Positions 22,487 to 32,469 of a DNA stretch of 64,000 bases are shown here, piece after piece. Location: assembly GCA_020744425.1 (NCBI GenBank), contig JAGMUV010000043.1:248001-312000 (forward strand). Reading direction: 5' to 3'. Source of the stretch: Dactylonectria macrodidyma. Lineage: Eukaryota > Ascomycota > Sordariomycetes > Hypocreales > Nectriaceae. The translations under genes were made by a program, and so were the position numbers. Under the pieces are notes generated by a model. That model was given only the letters and a program-made list of their open reading frames with translations, had not been told where the DNA came from and ran no database searches. The stretch's first letter is position 1. Each line of letters starts with the position of its first letter.

Positions 22487-25400
22487 TTAGTGTGCCTGAG
22501 GCTTCTGGTCCATGTCAAGCCTCCCCGTTGCAATGGCAAATTTGATCGTCGCCCGTACTGCCCGCATGTCTGGCGCCCATTTGTCACCGTCAGACGCCGC
22601 CTTTCCTCCCAGGAAGTATGATAGGTTTCCCATCTTCGTCTGTGAACATCGCAACATGCCTTCCCGTTGCGCGGTCCATTTTGCGCAGCGGAATAGGAAG
22701 TGTTCCACTGTCTCTGATGCTAGCCCGCATTCGCAAGTGTCCGATTCCATCGTTCCTATCTTGCACAGAAAGCTGTTAAGTCTCACCATTCCGGTGCGGA
22801 GCTGTGATAGTACGTCTGCTTCCTTCCTCTTCAGCGAGTCATATAGAGTACGGGTATGCTTGCCTGGCAGTGCCGTATCTATCTGCTTCGAGTATTTCCC
22901 GACTCTTTCTGGTAGTGTTCTTGTTTGCTGCTGCTTGGTTATCGCTAGTCTTATCCTTGTGGATCTTGCTAGATGCGGTGGCACATCTGGTCTGCATTCT
23001 CCTTCTGTGGCCTTCCGCGCTGCTGCTTTGGCTTTTGGTCCCAGCGCGAAATCCTCTTCTCCTGCTGGAACCCACAACATCCGGAGAGAGTGGCCCTCGT
23101 CTTCGAGACGCTTGATATGGTCGTATATTTGCCGTATGATTTGTTGGCCGGATTGTTGTCGTGGCCGCCGTATGGCTTCTAGTGCGGAGCGGCTGCTCGT
23201 CATGACAGTCATATCCCGCCGGCAGAGTCCAGACGGCATACATCTCAATACCATCTCTATAGCTCCCAGCTCGGCGATGTATAGGTTCAGCTCCTCCGTC
23301 AACCCGAGAGTGATGGAGTAGCTGGCCACTACCTCGTCATCGTTGTTGATCGCCGTATCTTGTACGACACCTCCCATGCCTACCATGCCCCTTCTCTGCG
23401 AGGAGCAGGTGGCCATGACTATGCCATCCACCCTCTTTGCTTCTTCCACCGCTCTCTCCCGGTCAGGGTCGCACAACACCGGGATACGGTCTCTCCATGG
23501 CGGTAACGCGTACTCCCGAATGATCTCCATTCGTTCAGTGGCTGTTTCCCCTTGTACTTGAGCAATCCTCTGCATCGGCGATACGAATCGGCGACACACT
23601 TTCACTTTCAGTGTCGCCAACGGGTGTGTCCTGGGAAGGGTCCGGAGGTTGATCCAAAACCTTGTTGCCGCTTGCGCATGCCGTTCTTGCACCGGTTGGA
23701 TGCTAGCTTCGGCCTCGGCCACCGCTGTTGCCACGGTCCGGAAAGCTCCCGTGATCGCCTGTGCTCCAACCATCTGTGCTTTGTCCAGCCAAGCGGCTTC
23801 TCTAATGCCGCATGAATGCGCCCACACGCTAGACGCATAGTCCATGGTGGGAGCCACTGTTGCTACGAACAGTTGTCTCGCCGTCCGCGGTGACAACATT
23901 TTCAGTCTTTTCAAACACATAGCGGCCGAGAGCCCCTTTGCGGCAGCTTTAGCTATGTGTTCCTTGTATCGTAGTTTCGCGTCCATGACCACTCCCAGGA
24001 TCTTGGCGCTGGTCTTGGGCTTGACTACTTTTCCTTTGATCATGAACGGTTTGTCGCTGGTACGCGCGGCGTTTCGCGTGAAATGCACGATGGCCGTTTT
24101 GTCTCCGTTAAACGTCGCACCGCTCCGTCTTTCCCAGCCCAGTGCTTCGTCTATAATTGATTGGATGCCGGCTCGATTCTCCTCCGCTGTTGGTCCCACC
24201 ACCCAGGCTGAGTAGTCGTCCACGAATGCCATCGAGCCACCTCTTGCGTTGATTCTTCTCTGCACCAAATCTGCATTGAAGAACAGGAACAACACCGGCG
24301 ACAGCGGTGATCCTTGCGGGAGACCTGCCTGTGGCAACTCCCGTAGCTGTGACGTGTGCCCATTTACCACCACGGTGGCCATTCGTCCAGAGCAGAAGGC
24401 GTCAATCCATCTCACCAGTCCACCAGGTATGCCTCTCGCCTTCAGCCTCTCCAGTAGTCGTTCTTTGAACACTCCATTGTAAGCGCCTTTGACGTCGAAA
24501 CTGATCAGACTGAGCACCCTGCCGGCCCTCCATGCCTTATAGATCTGCTCCTGCAGCAGTATCAGTGCTTGTTCGGCTGACCTTCGCTTCCTTGCCCCGA
24601 AGTGGTTTGCGGGCAGCAATCCATAGCTTTCCACTACATAGGATATCCGCTCTGCAACGACTGCCTCGAGTATCTTGCCCAGTGTTGACAGCAGCGATAT
24701 CGGTCTCCATGCCTTGGCCACTGTGTAGTCTCCCTTGTCTGCTTTCTTTAGCGGGATGATCTTCGCGCTCCTCCACTGGTGGGGTACCACACCATCCCTG
24801 AGGGATGTGTCGAAGAGGTGCAAGACACGGTATCTAACCACTGGCCAAAGCTGTTTCCACACCATTGCTGGCAGACCATCCTCTCCAGGCGCTTTCCAAG
24901 GTTTCGCTGCTATCACTTTTTCTTCAACTTCCTCCATGGTGAGGTCTGGCATGTGCACTTCCGTCCGTTGCGGTCGGTCGCCTTCATCTTCAATCCTGGC
25001 CGGCAACGGCGGGAAGAACGTGCTGAATAGCTCCTCTGCCTGCTCCACCCTATCTACAGTGGTGGAGCCGTCTTGTCTCTTCAAAGGGGGCACCCTATCG
25101 TCCATGATGTCCTTTCCAGGTTTCAAATACTTGGCTGCCTTCCATATGTTGACATCTTCTGCTAGGAACTCGTCCCAGTGCAGTTTCTTCTGTTTCCGAA
25201 TGGCATCATGGTACTCCTTGGATGCTTCCTTGGCCCGTCCTTCCAGGTCGGGCCTCACCTGACCTGCTCGCCGCTGTGCCCTAGCCTGATTCCGCCAGAA
25301 CGTGTACACCCGCCGAAGTCTCGTCAAATCCTTCGTCCACCAGCGCTTCGCGTACGGTACTGGTTGTGCTCGGGGCGTCAGCTCGTGGATCGCCTCGAGG

Positions 25401-26266
25401 ATGACCCTCATTAACTGGTCTGTCTGTTCCTGCACGCCGACTGTCCAGGGAAGCTCTTGGAGATTGTCCTCCACTTTGGCTCTAATTGCTGTCCATGGTG
25501 CATTCTTGAACAACAGTCTTTCCGTGACAATCCGATCAGGCCTCGCGAGATCGAACGTCGTTTGGATCGCCCGGTGGTCCGATCCGTGTTCTGTCGGGTG
25601 TATGGAGCACGTCACCATTTCGTCTGCCACCTCCGCCGTCGCCAGCACCAGGTCGATTGTGCTTTCCTTGTCGGGGCCTTGCCATGTCTTTGTGCCTCTC
25701 GGGAGGAGGCTGCAAAGACCGTGTTCGTTCATGAGGTCGATGATCGGTTCGGCCTCGCCTTGCCTTGCTAAGGCCACGTCGTCTCCTCCCCATAGCCGGT
25801 CGTGTTGGTTAAAATCTCCGGCCAGTATGACGTCCACCGCCATCCCTGCCCTGCTCCTGAGGTCGAGGATCACCTGGTGCAGGGTATGGCATGTATTTCG
25901 AAGAGCCTGGGGCTTGCGTCCCGGCACATACACTGACACAACCAACATTATTCGGTCCGGAAGTCGTATGGCTGCTGCTGTCAAGTCCGGGGACTGTATT
26001 GGTACTTGGTTGACCTCCAAGTCCCTATTCACCCACAACATGCTCCGGATCGGCCATCTGCCATCTCTCCAAATCGTAGGGACCATTTTAATCCATCTGG
26101 GATGCCCCATAGGGACTGTTAATAGTTTGCCGTCACTTTTCCATGCTGGTGGTTCTTGGACCGCCACAACTGCAAAATCTTGGGGTCGCGTATCGTTCAT
26201 TAGGCTCTCATGTACCGTGTCCTGTTTTCTTACATTCAGTTGAATTACCTGGAATATCCTACTCAT
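22487..26266 (-). CDS. LINE B ORF2: endonuclease and reverse transcriptase with degenerate RNase H
   Basis: 1259 residues, uninterrupted. The endonuclease region shows LAGDFNQHDRLWGG and SDHRAIQTTFDL. The reverse transcriptase shows AWRPISLLSTLGKILE, LPQGSPLSPVLFLFF and the catalytic FVDDYSAW. Downstream, an RNase H-like block is still readable (MVGMGGVV, YIAELGAIE, SSRSALEAI, LRMLWVPAG). However, the first acidic site reads ATCSS instead of TDGS, the third has serine for aspartate, and the last (AKAAARK) also lacks aspartate. A C-terminal finger CECGLASETVEHFLFRC follows. The start chosen is the ATG at 26266, which overlaps the ORF1 stop in ATGAGTAG. An open extension upstream to 26578 is antisense-free overlap with ORF1 and is not needed. 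Confidence 0.9.
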   Translation of the reverse strand: MSRIFQVIQLNVRKQDTVHESLMNDTRPQDFAVVAVQEPPAWKSDGKLLTVPMGHPRWIKMVPTIWRDGRWPIRSMLWVNRDLEVNQVPIQSPDLTAAAIRLPDRIMLVVSVYVPGRKPQALRNTCHTLHQVILDLRSRAGMAVDVILAGDFNQHDRLWGGDDVALARQGEAEPIIDLMNEHGLCSLLPRGTKTWQGPDKESTIDLVLATAEVADEMVTCSIHPTEHGSDHRAIQTTFDLARPDRIVTERLLFKNAPWTAIRAKVEDNLQELPWTVGVQEQTDQLMRVILEAIHELTPRAQPVPYAKRWWTKDLTRLRRVYTFWRNQARAQRRAGQVRPDLEGRAKEASKEYHDAIRKQKKLHWDEFLAEDVNIWKAAKYLKPGKDIMDDRVPPLKRQDGSTTVDRVEQAEELFSTFFPPLPARIEDEGDRPQRTEVHMPDLTMEEVEEKVIAAKPWKAPGEDGLPAMVWKQLWPVVRYRVLHLFDTSLRDGVVPHQWRSAKIIPLKKADKGDYTVAKAWRPISLLSTLGKILEAVVAERISYVVESYGLLPANHFGARKRRSAEQALILLQEQIYKAWRAGRVLSLISFDVKGAYNGVFKERLLERLKARGIPGGLVRWIDAFCSGRMATVVVNGHTSQLRELPQAGLPQGSPLSPVLFLFFNADLVQRRINARGGSMAFVDDYSAWVVGPTAEENRAGIQSIIDEALGWERRSGATFNGDKTAIVHFTRNAARTSDKPFMIKGKVVKPKTSAKILGVVMDAKLRYKEHIAKAAAKGLSAAMCLKRLKMLSPRTARQLFVATVAPTMDYASSVWAHSCGIREAAWLDKAQMVGAQAITGAFRTVATAVAEAEASIQPVQERHAQAATRFWINLRTLPRTHPLATLKVKVCRRFVSPMQRIAQVQGETATERMEIIREYALPPWRDRIPVLCDPDRERAVEEAKRVDGIVMATCSSQRRGMVGMGGVVQDTAINNDDEVVASYSITLGLTEELNLYIAELGAIEMVLRCMPSGLCRRDMTVMTSSRSALEAIRRPRQQSGQQIIRQIYDHIKRLEDEGHSLRMLWVPAGEEDFALGPKAKAAARKATEGECRPDVPPHLARSTRIRLAITKQQQTRTLPERVGKYSKQIDTALPGKHTRTLYDSLKRKEADVLSQLRTGMVRLNSFLCKIGTMESDTCECGLASETVEHFLFRCAKWTAQREGMLRCSQTKMGNLSYFLGGKAASDGDKWAPDMRAVRATIKFAIATGRLDMDQKPQAH

Positions 26267-27569
26267 GCCGAGTAGGGTAGAGTTTCGGGCAGCTTCGACT
26301 GAACGACTCGTGCGGTCCACCACAGGGTACGCACTTGGGTACCTGCGTCTGGCACTCACTATGATGGTGGCCTTCGGCAGCGCACCTCGCACATACCCGA
26401 TTCTTGCTGCACGAGAAAGCCTTGTGGCCGAGCTCCTGGCAGTTATAGCATTGTATCGGTCCGGTTCTCCGCTCGAACATGCTGGTATAAGCCGATTCAC
26501 CGGCTGCAAGGAAGTAGCGTTCCTGTAAGAGTCTCCTGGCATCACTGTTTTTGGTGAGGTATACCACCATGGATCCATATGCCTTTGCGTTATCCCTGCG
26601 ACTCAACCAGGCCATCTTGGCAATCTGGACTTCATTCTCTTGGCCCAAGGCTTCCATTGCTCCAGGAAGGACCTTGCCTTCCTGGTCGAGAACGGCGGTA
26701 CGGTTGATATTGTCAACTTTGACTGGGTACAGTTGGTCACGAAGGACTCTCGCACCTGGAGCCTTCTTGACCTCAATAATGGTCTTGATCTTCTTCAGTT
26801 CTTCCTCGTTCCTACCGATGACCCTCAGGCGGTTGGCATTTCGTCCATCTCTGGTCACTGCAACACATCGCCAACTAGGTTGGTCGCTAGATGTTCGCAT
26901 TTCCTGTTCAATGGTCCTGCGAAGCACTGCTGGTGTAGTATCTCCGATATGATCCTCGGGCACCCTGGATGTGTCTACCGTGCAGAACACCGGTTCCGGG
27001 GTTGCCGATCGAACCGTGGATGGGGTTTGAGTGGTAATACTAATAGGCGTCATCCTGGCAGCATCTGCATATGTCTGACTAGGCGATCTTGCTGCATGAG
27101 CATTGGTCAAGGTGTCCAGCTGTAGCCGGGTCTGCTCCAACTCGCTGCAAACCAGGGTGAGCTGCTCTCGAGCCTGTGACAATTCTTGCGCCATCTGGGC
27201 CGTGGTCCTAGTGACTTCCTCAGCCATGCGGTCGCTAAGTTTTGTAAACTCGAGCTGAAACTCTGCCTTCATTGCTTCCATTCTTTGATTGAAATCCTGT
27301 TCCAGGAGTCGTTTCAAACCCTGGATCGCCTCGGTCATGCTGCCAGCTGCCTTAGGCGTGGTTCTTTTCTTAGTTCGCGTATGACTCAGAGCTCCCTCGC
27401 TGCTCTCCTCCTCCTGCCATTCCATATCGCCTTTTTGCTGCTCGGACTCTAATGCCCTCGTCGTTCTGGTCCTTTTACGCAGGGGACGATGATATCCCCC
27501 GCCCGGAACATCCGGTTCGCCTTCCATGACGACAATGACGTCTGAAGCGGGGTTCGTAACGCCAGACAT
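26259..27569 (-). CDS. LINE B ORF1 (gag-like nucleic-acid-binding protein)
   Basis: 436 residues. The N-terminal half is charged, with a predicted coiled coil at about residues 85-155 (repeated leucine, glutamate and glutamine spacing) that would allow oligomerisation. A central region (about 190-350) resembles the RNA-recognition-like fold of LINE ORF1 proteins. It ends in three CCHC zinc knuckles: CYNCQELGHKAFSC, CARCAAEGHHHSEC and CVPCGGPHESFSRSC. Such proteins coat the LINE RNA. The copy in LINE D (34751-36061) differs by apparently one residue (threonine 5 to alanine). The stop codon overlaps the ORF2 start by eight bases. Confidence 0.9.
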   Translation of the reverse strand: MSGVTNPASDVIVVMEGEPDVPGGGYHRPLRKRTRTTRALESEQQKGDMEWQEEESSEGALSHTRTKKRTTPKAAGSMTEAIQGLKRLLEQDFNQRMEAMKAEFQLEFTKLSDRMAEEVTRTTAQMAQELSQAREQLTLVCSELEQTRLQLDTLTNAHAARSPSQTYADAARMTPISITTQTPSTVRSATPEPVFCTVDTSRVPEDHIGDTTPAVLRRTIEQEMRTSSDQPSWRCVAVTRDGRNANRLRVIGRNEEELKKIKTIIEVKKAPGARVLRDQLYPVKVDNINRTAVLDQEGKVLPGAMEALGQENEVQIAKMAWLSRRDNAKAYGSMVVYLTKNSDARRLLQERYFLAAGESAYTSMFERRTGPIQCYNCQELGHKAFSCSKNRVCARCAAEGHHHSECQTQVPKCVPCGGPHESFSRSCPKLYPTRHE

Positions 27570-28018
27570 CCACCAAAGGCCTGAATCTCCGCCAAGCGGC
27601 TACCGGGTAGGTATTTCAAAAGTTATAAAGAAGATAAATAACGAGATTTCCGTAAGAAGGGTTGAATTCGTGGAGAAAAAATCCTTCGAGAGACTCTGGG
27701 ATGCTTTCATCCGGGTAGGGACGAGATATTGGTGTAGCGTGTGCCAAGTCGCGTTATGTAACAATGACTACTGTTGGTACATCTATCATAATAGAAAAAA
27801 GGCGTAATAAGATGTACCTTTAATTTGCGGCATTTTAATTGGCCTGACCCCTCAAAAGCTACCGAGGTGTTGTCTTGTGAGCACTCGTGGGATAGCGGGA
27901 CTCAACTACCCTATAGCCAGCTTAGCACGTGTTTTTACGCCCATGGCGGTTGGCGGGACCTCGAGCCCGTAACACGTTAAATATACTACTACTACTACTA
28001 CTACTAGTAGTAGTAGAT

Positions 28019-28401
28019 TCTGAGACGCACCCGCGTCTCTTCCTCTCCTTTTATTTTATTCTCTCTTCTCTCCTATCTTCTCGTTTATTCCTTTTCTTCA
28101 ATTATACGGGCTTGACCGCCTCGTGCAGTCATGCCAATGCTCTCTCACCAATGTCCCTAAAGACTGGCCCATGTAGCGGCTACTGCTATGATAGCCGCGC
28201 CTGGTGATCCCGCTGACGGGTAACAGGCTCGACAGAATGCGCCTTTGAGCCGATGATATGCTGGATAGTGGTCTCTTCTGTATTTCACGAAAGTATTGCG
28301 TAGATTTTAGCATTAGAGATCCTAGCTCAGCACGTCCTGTGCCCCAATAGGGGACTTTATGGGCGTCACAGCCCTCCGGACGAAAAATATACAAACAAAA
28401 A
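28019..28401. other. Flank of LINE A, no gene
   Basis: Pyrimidine-rich sequence from 28030 to 28110 followed by unique sequence. It should be the continuation of the host DNA left of 12083, since it follows the LINE A target duplication. No coding potential was recognised. Confidence 0.5.
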
Positions 28402-28706
28402 TAGTAGTAGTAGATTTATCACGCCCGGGAGAACGGATCTCATAGGGCCATGGAACACGCTATGCTATTTACATTTCTGCCACTTCAATCCTGACCACAA
28501 AGTAAAGCCCCACTTTCTCTCCCTGAATCGCTTTCTTCTGGCCTCGCTTGATTCTCTCTGACAGGCCTGCTTGAAGGCCAATTTCTCCAAGTGTTCAGCA
28601 TCCTATCCTCAGCAGCTGAAGCATGGTCTGTCAAAATGAGGCTGCCATTGTGTTAGTATTGTGTCAATGTTTCCTGGTCCCGGGGTTGTTAGTATGTCCC
28701 ATTCTC

Positions 28707-31700
28707 CTACTTCACTCCCAGTCTTCCCGTCTTCATCGCAAATTTGATCGCTGCTCGCACCGCCTGTAGGTTAGGTGACCACTTCGGTCCGTCCAATGCC
28801 GACTTTCCTCCCAAAAAGAACGACAGGTTTCCCATCTCGCTTTGCCTGATTTGTCTCATGCCTTCGCGTTGTGCATCCCACTTGGTGCATCGAAAGAGAA
28901 AATGTTCCATCGTCTCGGTTGCCCGTCCGCAGTCACACAAGTCTGATTCCACCGCGCCAATCCTCGACAGGTAGTTGTTGATCCTCGCCATTCCCGTGCG
29001 TAACTGTGAAAACGTGTCTGCTTCGCGCCTCTTCAGTCCGTCGTATAGCACCTTTGTGTGTTTTCCTGGTAGCGCTTTGTCCACCCTCTTGGAGAAGCCG
29101 CCCACTCTGTCCGGTAGCGCCTGGTGCTGTTGTAGCTGTGCTCTCGCCAGTCTTGTCCGCGTCGATCGAGCTTGGTATGGCGGCGTCTCTGCCGTACGTC
29201 CTGCTTCGGTTGCTCTCTGCGCCTGTCTCTTCGCCTTGGGTCCCAAGGGGAACGCGTCGTCCCGGGACGGTACCCAGATCATTTTAACACTGTTGTTGCC
29301 TTTTCCCAGCCGTCGGATGTGGTTGTAGATTTCCCGGATGGCGCACTGTCCCGATTGTTGTCGTGGTCGCGCGATCGCCTTCAGCGCTGACTGGCCACTT
29401 GACAGTATGGTGAGTCTTCGGTCCTGTAGTCCGTCAGGCATGCATCGCAATGCCATTGCTATCGCCCCCAACTCGGCCGTGTAGGGGTTCTGGTCGTCTC
29501 GCGAGCCGAGGGTGACCGAGTACCTGGCCATGACCCTATTTTCTTGCCCTGCTGCTTTGTGGCTGATGATGCCTCCCATGCCCGCCATTCCTCCTCTGTC
29601 GGAAGCGCTGGTCGTGATAGTGATGTCTTCGACGCTGTTGGCTGCCGCTATCGCCACCTTCCGATCTAGGTACCTCACACACCAGCGACACGCGGGCGTG
29701 CCACGGCGGTGCTGCATAGGCTTCGATTGTTTCCATCCGCCCGATTCCGCTCTCGCCGAGGGCAAGCGCCAGTCTCTTCATCGGCGAGATGTACCTTCGA
29801 CTCACTGATACTTTGAGTGTCGCTAGGGGGGTGCTTCTTTGGCAGCGTCTGCATATTGATGTACAACCTCATTCCAGCCAGAGCATGTCGCTCGTGTACT
29901 GTTTGGATGTTGGCTTCCGCTTCAGCTACTGCCCTCGCCACCGTCTGGAAGGCTCCCGTGATGGCCCGCGCTCCTATTTTCTGTGCCCTGTTGAACTCTT
30001 TCAATTCCCTTTCGCCGCGCGCATGCGCCCATACGACAGACGCGTAGTCCATGGCTGGGGCCACGGTTGCGACGAAGAGTTGTCTGGCAGCTTGTGGTGG
30101 CAGCATCCTGAGTCTCCTTAGACACATGGCTGCCAAGAGACCTTTCGTAGCGGCCTTGGCTATGTGTTTTTGAACCTGAGCTCCGTGTCCATGATTACCC
30201 CTAAGAGTTTGGCCTTCGCCTTCGGCTTGACTTCCTCTCCATTGATCGTGAACGGCGCCTCGCTGGTGCGTTCAGCTACGCGCGTGAAGTGGACAATTGT
30301 TGTCTTGTCATGCTCAAACGTCGCTCCATTGCGTTTCCCCCACGCCAGTGCCCGGTCGATGATGGCCTGTATGCTGTCCCTGTTCGCCTCCGCCGTCGGC
30401 CCCGTGACCCAGGCTGAGTAGTCGTCGACAAAGGCTATTGATCCCCTTTTCGAGTCAATTTTACTTTGTGTAAGGTCTGCGTTGAAGAACAGGAAAAGCA
30501 CAGGCGAAAGCGGCGATCCCTGAGGAAGGCCGGCTTGTGGCAGCTCCCGTCGCTCTGACGTGTAGTCGTTCACCACGATGCTGGCTGTGCGATTGGAGCA
30601 GAACGCGCTTATTCATTGCACCAGCTTCTCGGGGATGCCCCTTTCTTTCAACCTCTGTAGCAGTCTGCCCTTGAACACGCCGTTGTACGCGCCCTTGATG
30701 TCGAAGCTGACTAGGCTGACCACCCTGCGGTTCCGCCACGCTTTGTACACATGTTCTTGGAAGAGCAGCAGTGCCTGCTCTGCCGACCGTCGCTTCCTTG
30801 CCCCAAAGTGGTTTGTAGGCAGGAGCCCGAACGTCTCGGCGACGTACGAGATCCTGTCCGCTACCACTGCTTCGAGCACCTTGCCCAGCGTCGACAGCAG
30901 CGAGATGGGTCTCCAGGCCTTTGCGACCGCGTAGTCGGCCTTGTCCGGCTTCTTGAGCGGGATGATCTTGGCACTCCTCCACTGGTCTGGTAGCTGTCCT
31001 TCATTCAGTGAGGTGCGGAACAGATGCATCACGCGTTCCTTGACCACCGGCCACAGTTGCTTCCACACCATCGCCGGCACGCCGTCTTCTCCGGGTGCTT
31101 TCCACGCCTTGGCTGCCATGACCTTTTCTTCCACCTCCTCCAACGTCAAATCCGGCATGGCCACTTCTCTCCGCCGCGGCCGTGGACCTTCGTCTTCGAT
31201 GGTTGCTGGTAGCGGCGGGAAGAATGTCGTCAGCAGTTCTTCTGCCTGTTCCGCTTTATCCTGCGTTGTCGTCCCGTCCGCCCTTTTCAGCCGGGGGATT
31301 TTGTCCCCGACCATGTCGCCACCAGGTTTAAGGTATTTGGCCGCCTGCCAGATGTTGGTCCCGTCTGCGAGGAAGTCCTCCCAGTGGGCCCTCTTCCGTC
31401 TTCTGATGGTGTCGTGGTACTCTTTGCCTGCTACCCTCGCTCTGCTTTCTAGGTTGTCCTGCCTATGGCCTGCGCGGCGCTGTGCCCTCGCCAGGTTCCT
31501 CCAGTACGTGTAGGCTTTCCGGAGTCGGGTGAGGTCTGTTGTCCACCATCTCTTTGCGTATGGTGATGGTTTCGCCCGAGGAACCAGTGCGTGGATTGCA
31601 CCGAGGACTGCCTCCATCAACCTGTCCGTCTGTGTCTGAACCCCGCCGTCCCATGGGAGGAGTGCCAGCCGATCTTTCACTCTCTCCTTGATCGCATTCC

Positions 31701-32469
31701 ACGGTGCATTCTTGAAGAGCAGTCTCGGACTCGCCGTCCTTTCCGGTGTCGTGAGGTCAAACTCTGTCTGGATTGCCCTATGGTCCGATCCGTGTTCGGT
31801 CTGGTGAATGTCGCAGTGAGCCATGTCTTCGGCCAGTTCGGACGACGCAAGCACCAGGTCGATCGTGCTCTCTGCACTACCCCTCTCCCAGGTTTTCGTT
31901 CCCCTGGGAAGGAGGCTGAGGAGGCCATGCTCGTCCATGAGGTCGATGATTGGATCTGCCTCCCCTTGGCGTCTGCCTGTCACCTCGTCACCTCCCCATA
32001 GTTGGTCGTGGCGGTTGAAGTCGCCTGCCAAGATCACGTCCGTTTTCCCTGTGCTGTTGCGGAAGCCCGTCATCACCCTGTGCAGTTGCTCCATTGCCGT
32101 GCGTAGAGCATTCTCATTACTCCCTTCCACATACACCGATACCACTAGGACGTCCCGGTCGGGCAGTCGTATTATTGCTCCCGTCAGGTCGGCTGACGGT
32201 ATCGGCACCTGCTCCGCCTCCAGGTCCCTGCGGATCCAGAGCATGCTGCGGATCGGCCATCGCATCTCATGTCTCTTTGTCGGTATAAATCTCGTCCAGT
32301 TTCTGTGGTTGTTTGGTGCTGTCATCACCGCACCGTCAATGTTCAGCGCGTATGGTTCGGCTATTGCCAGCACCGCGTAGTCCCGCAAGTCTCCGTCGTT
32401 CATCATGCTCAATTGCACCGCATCCCTCTTCCCCACGTTAAGCTGGAGGATCTGGAGGTTAGTGCACAT
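28707..32469 (-). pseudogene. LINE C ORF2, with nonsense codon and several frameshifts
   Basis: Endonuclease (LAGDFNRHDQLWGG, SDHRAIQTEFDL) and reverse transcriptase (PQGSPLSPVLFLFF, FVDDYSAWVTG) of a Tad-like LINE. Breaks: a TGA replaces a conserved tryptophan codon at about 30610-30612. Frameshifts lie near 30150 (after LRFK), near 29825 and near 29680. The RNase H-like block (GGMAGMGGII, YTAELGAIAMAL, SSGQSALKAI, VKMIWVPS) lacks the same acidic residues as LINE B. The C-terminal finger CDCGRATETMEHFLFRC is kept. Start ATG 32469 overlaps the ORF1 stop by 11 bases. This copy could not make a working enzyme unless helped in trans. Confidence 0.85.

Larger units (their letters stand above)
22221..27708 (-). 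mobile_element. LINE B, complete Tad-like element with 12-bp target duplication
   Basis: A 5488-bp non-LTR retrotransposon with intact ORF1 (26259-27569) and ORF2 (22487-26266). The duplication ATCCGGGTAGGG flanks it at 22209-22220 and 27709-27720. The 3' end on the minus strand is a tail of four TCCA units (22221-22236). Both reading frames are open, so this copy is a candidate active element. Confidence 0.9.
20326..27807 (+). pseudogene. piggyBac-like (DDE_Tnp_1_7) transposase B, split by LINE B
   Basis: Exon 1 is 20326-21516 and a 65-base intron spans 21517-21581. Exon 2 runs from 21582 to 22220 and continues after the LINE at 27721-27807. The frame is preserved across the LINE when one copy of its 12-base target duplication is counted. 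Motifs match transposase A: FLPISLVEKWVHYTK, LAVDECMVGYTGK, VYIDNLFSS, GHGATGTARKN and HVDRGDQLRSYY. The C-terminal finger (CSVCQVALCNNDYCW) lies in the right fragment. No stop or frameshift other than the LINE insertion was seen, so this gene was probably intact when LINE B arrived. Confidence 0.85.
20174..27891 (+). mobile_element. piggyBac-like element B inside LINE A 3' region, carrying LINE B
   Basis: The ends are inverted repeats of about 29 bases beginning CCCACGAGTGCTCACAAGAC (from 20174, and ending at 27891 on the other strand). The left flank ends CTAT and the right flank starts ATAG, the same TAT..ATA setting as element A. Without LINE B and its 12-base duplication the element is about 2.2 kb, close to element A. 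Confidence 0.8.
12101..28003 (+). mobile_element. LINE A (Tad1-type non-LTR retrotransposon) with nested insertions
   Basis: A LINE with ORF1 (from 12205) and ORF2 (16058-19754), split by two piggyBac-like elements. The 5' end is placed at 12101 and the 3' end at 28003 because both are flanked by TAGTAGTAGTAGAT (12087-12100 and 28005-28018), a 14-15 base target-site duplication. The 3' tail is a run of ACT units (about 27984-28003) abutting the TAG-repeat target. Removing 13508-15794 and 20174-27893 would leave an element of about 5.9 kb. ORF1 and ORF2 each carry a frameshift, consistent with LINE A being the oldest layer. Confidence 0.75.

Noticed and set aside
22512..23321. A 269-codon plus-strand frame, and similar long frames at 24735-25262 and 25302-26243
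   Set aside because: They are antisense to the intact LINE B ORF2, and matching antisense frames appear under LINE D (36077-37018, 39006-39590). They are by-products of codon use in the real gene.
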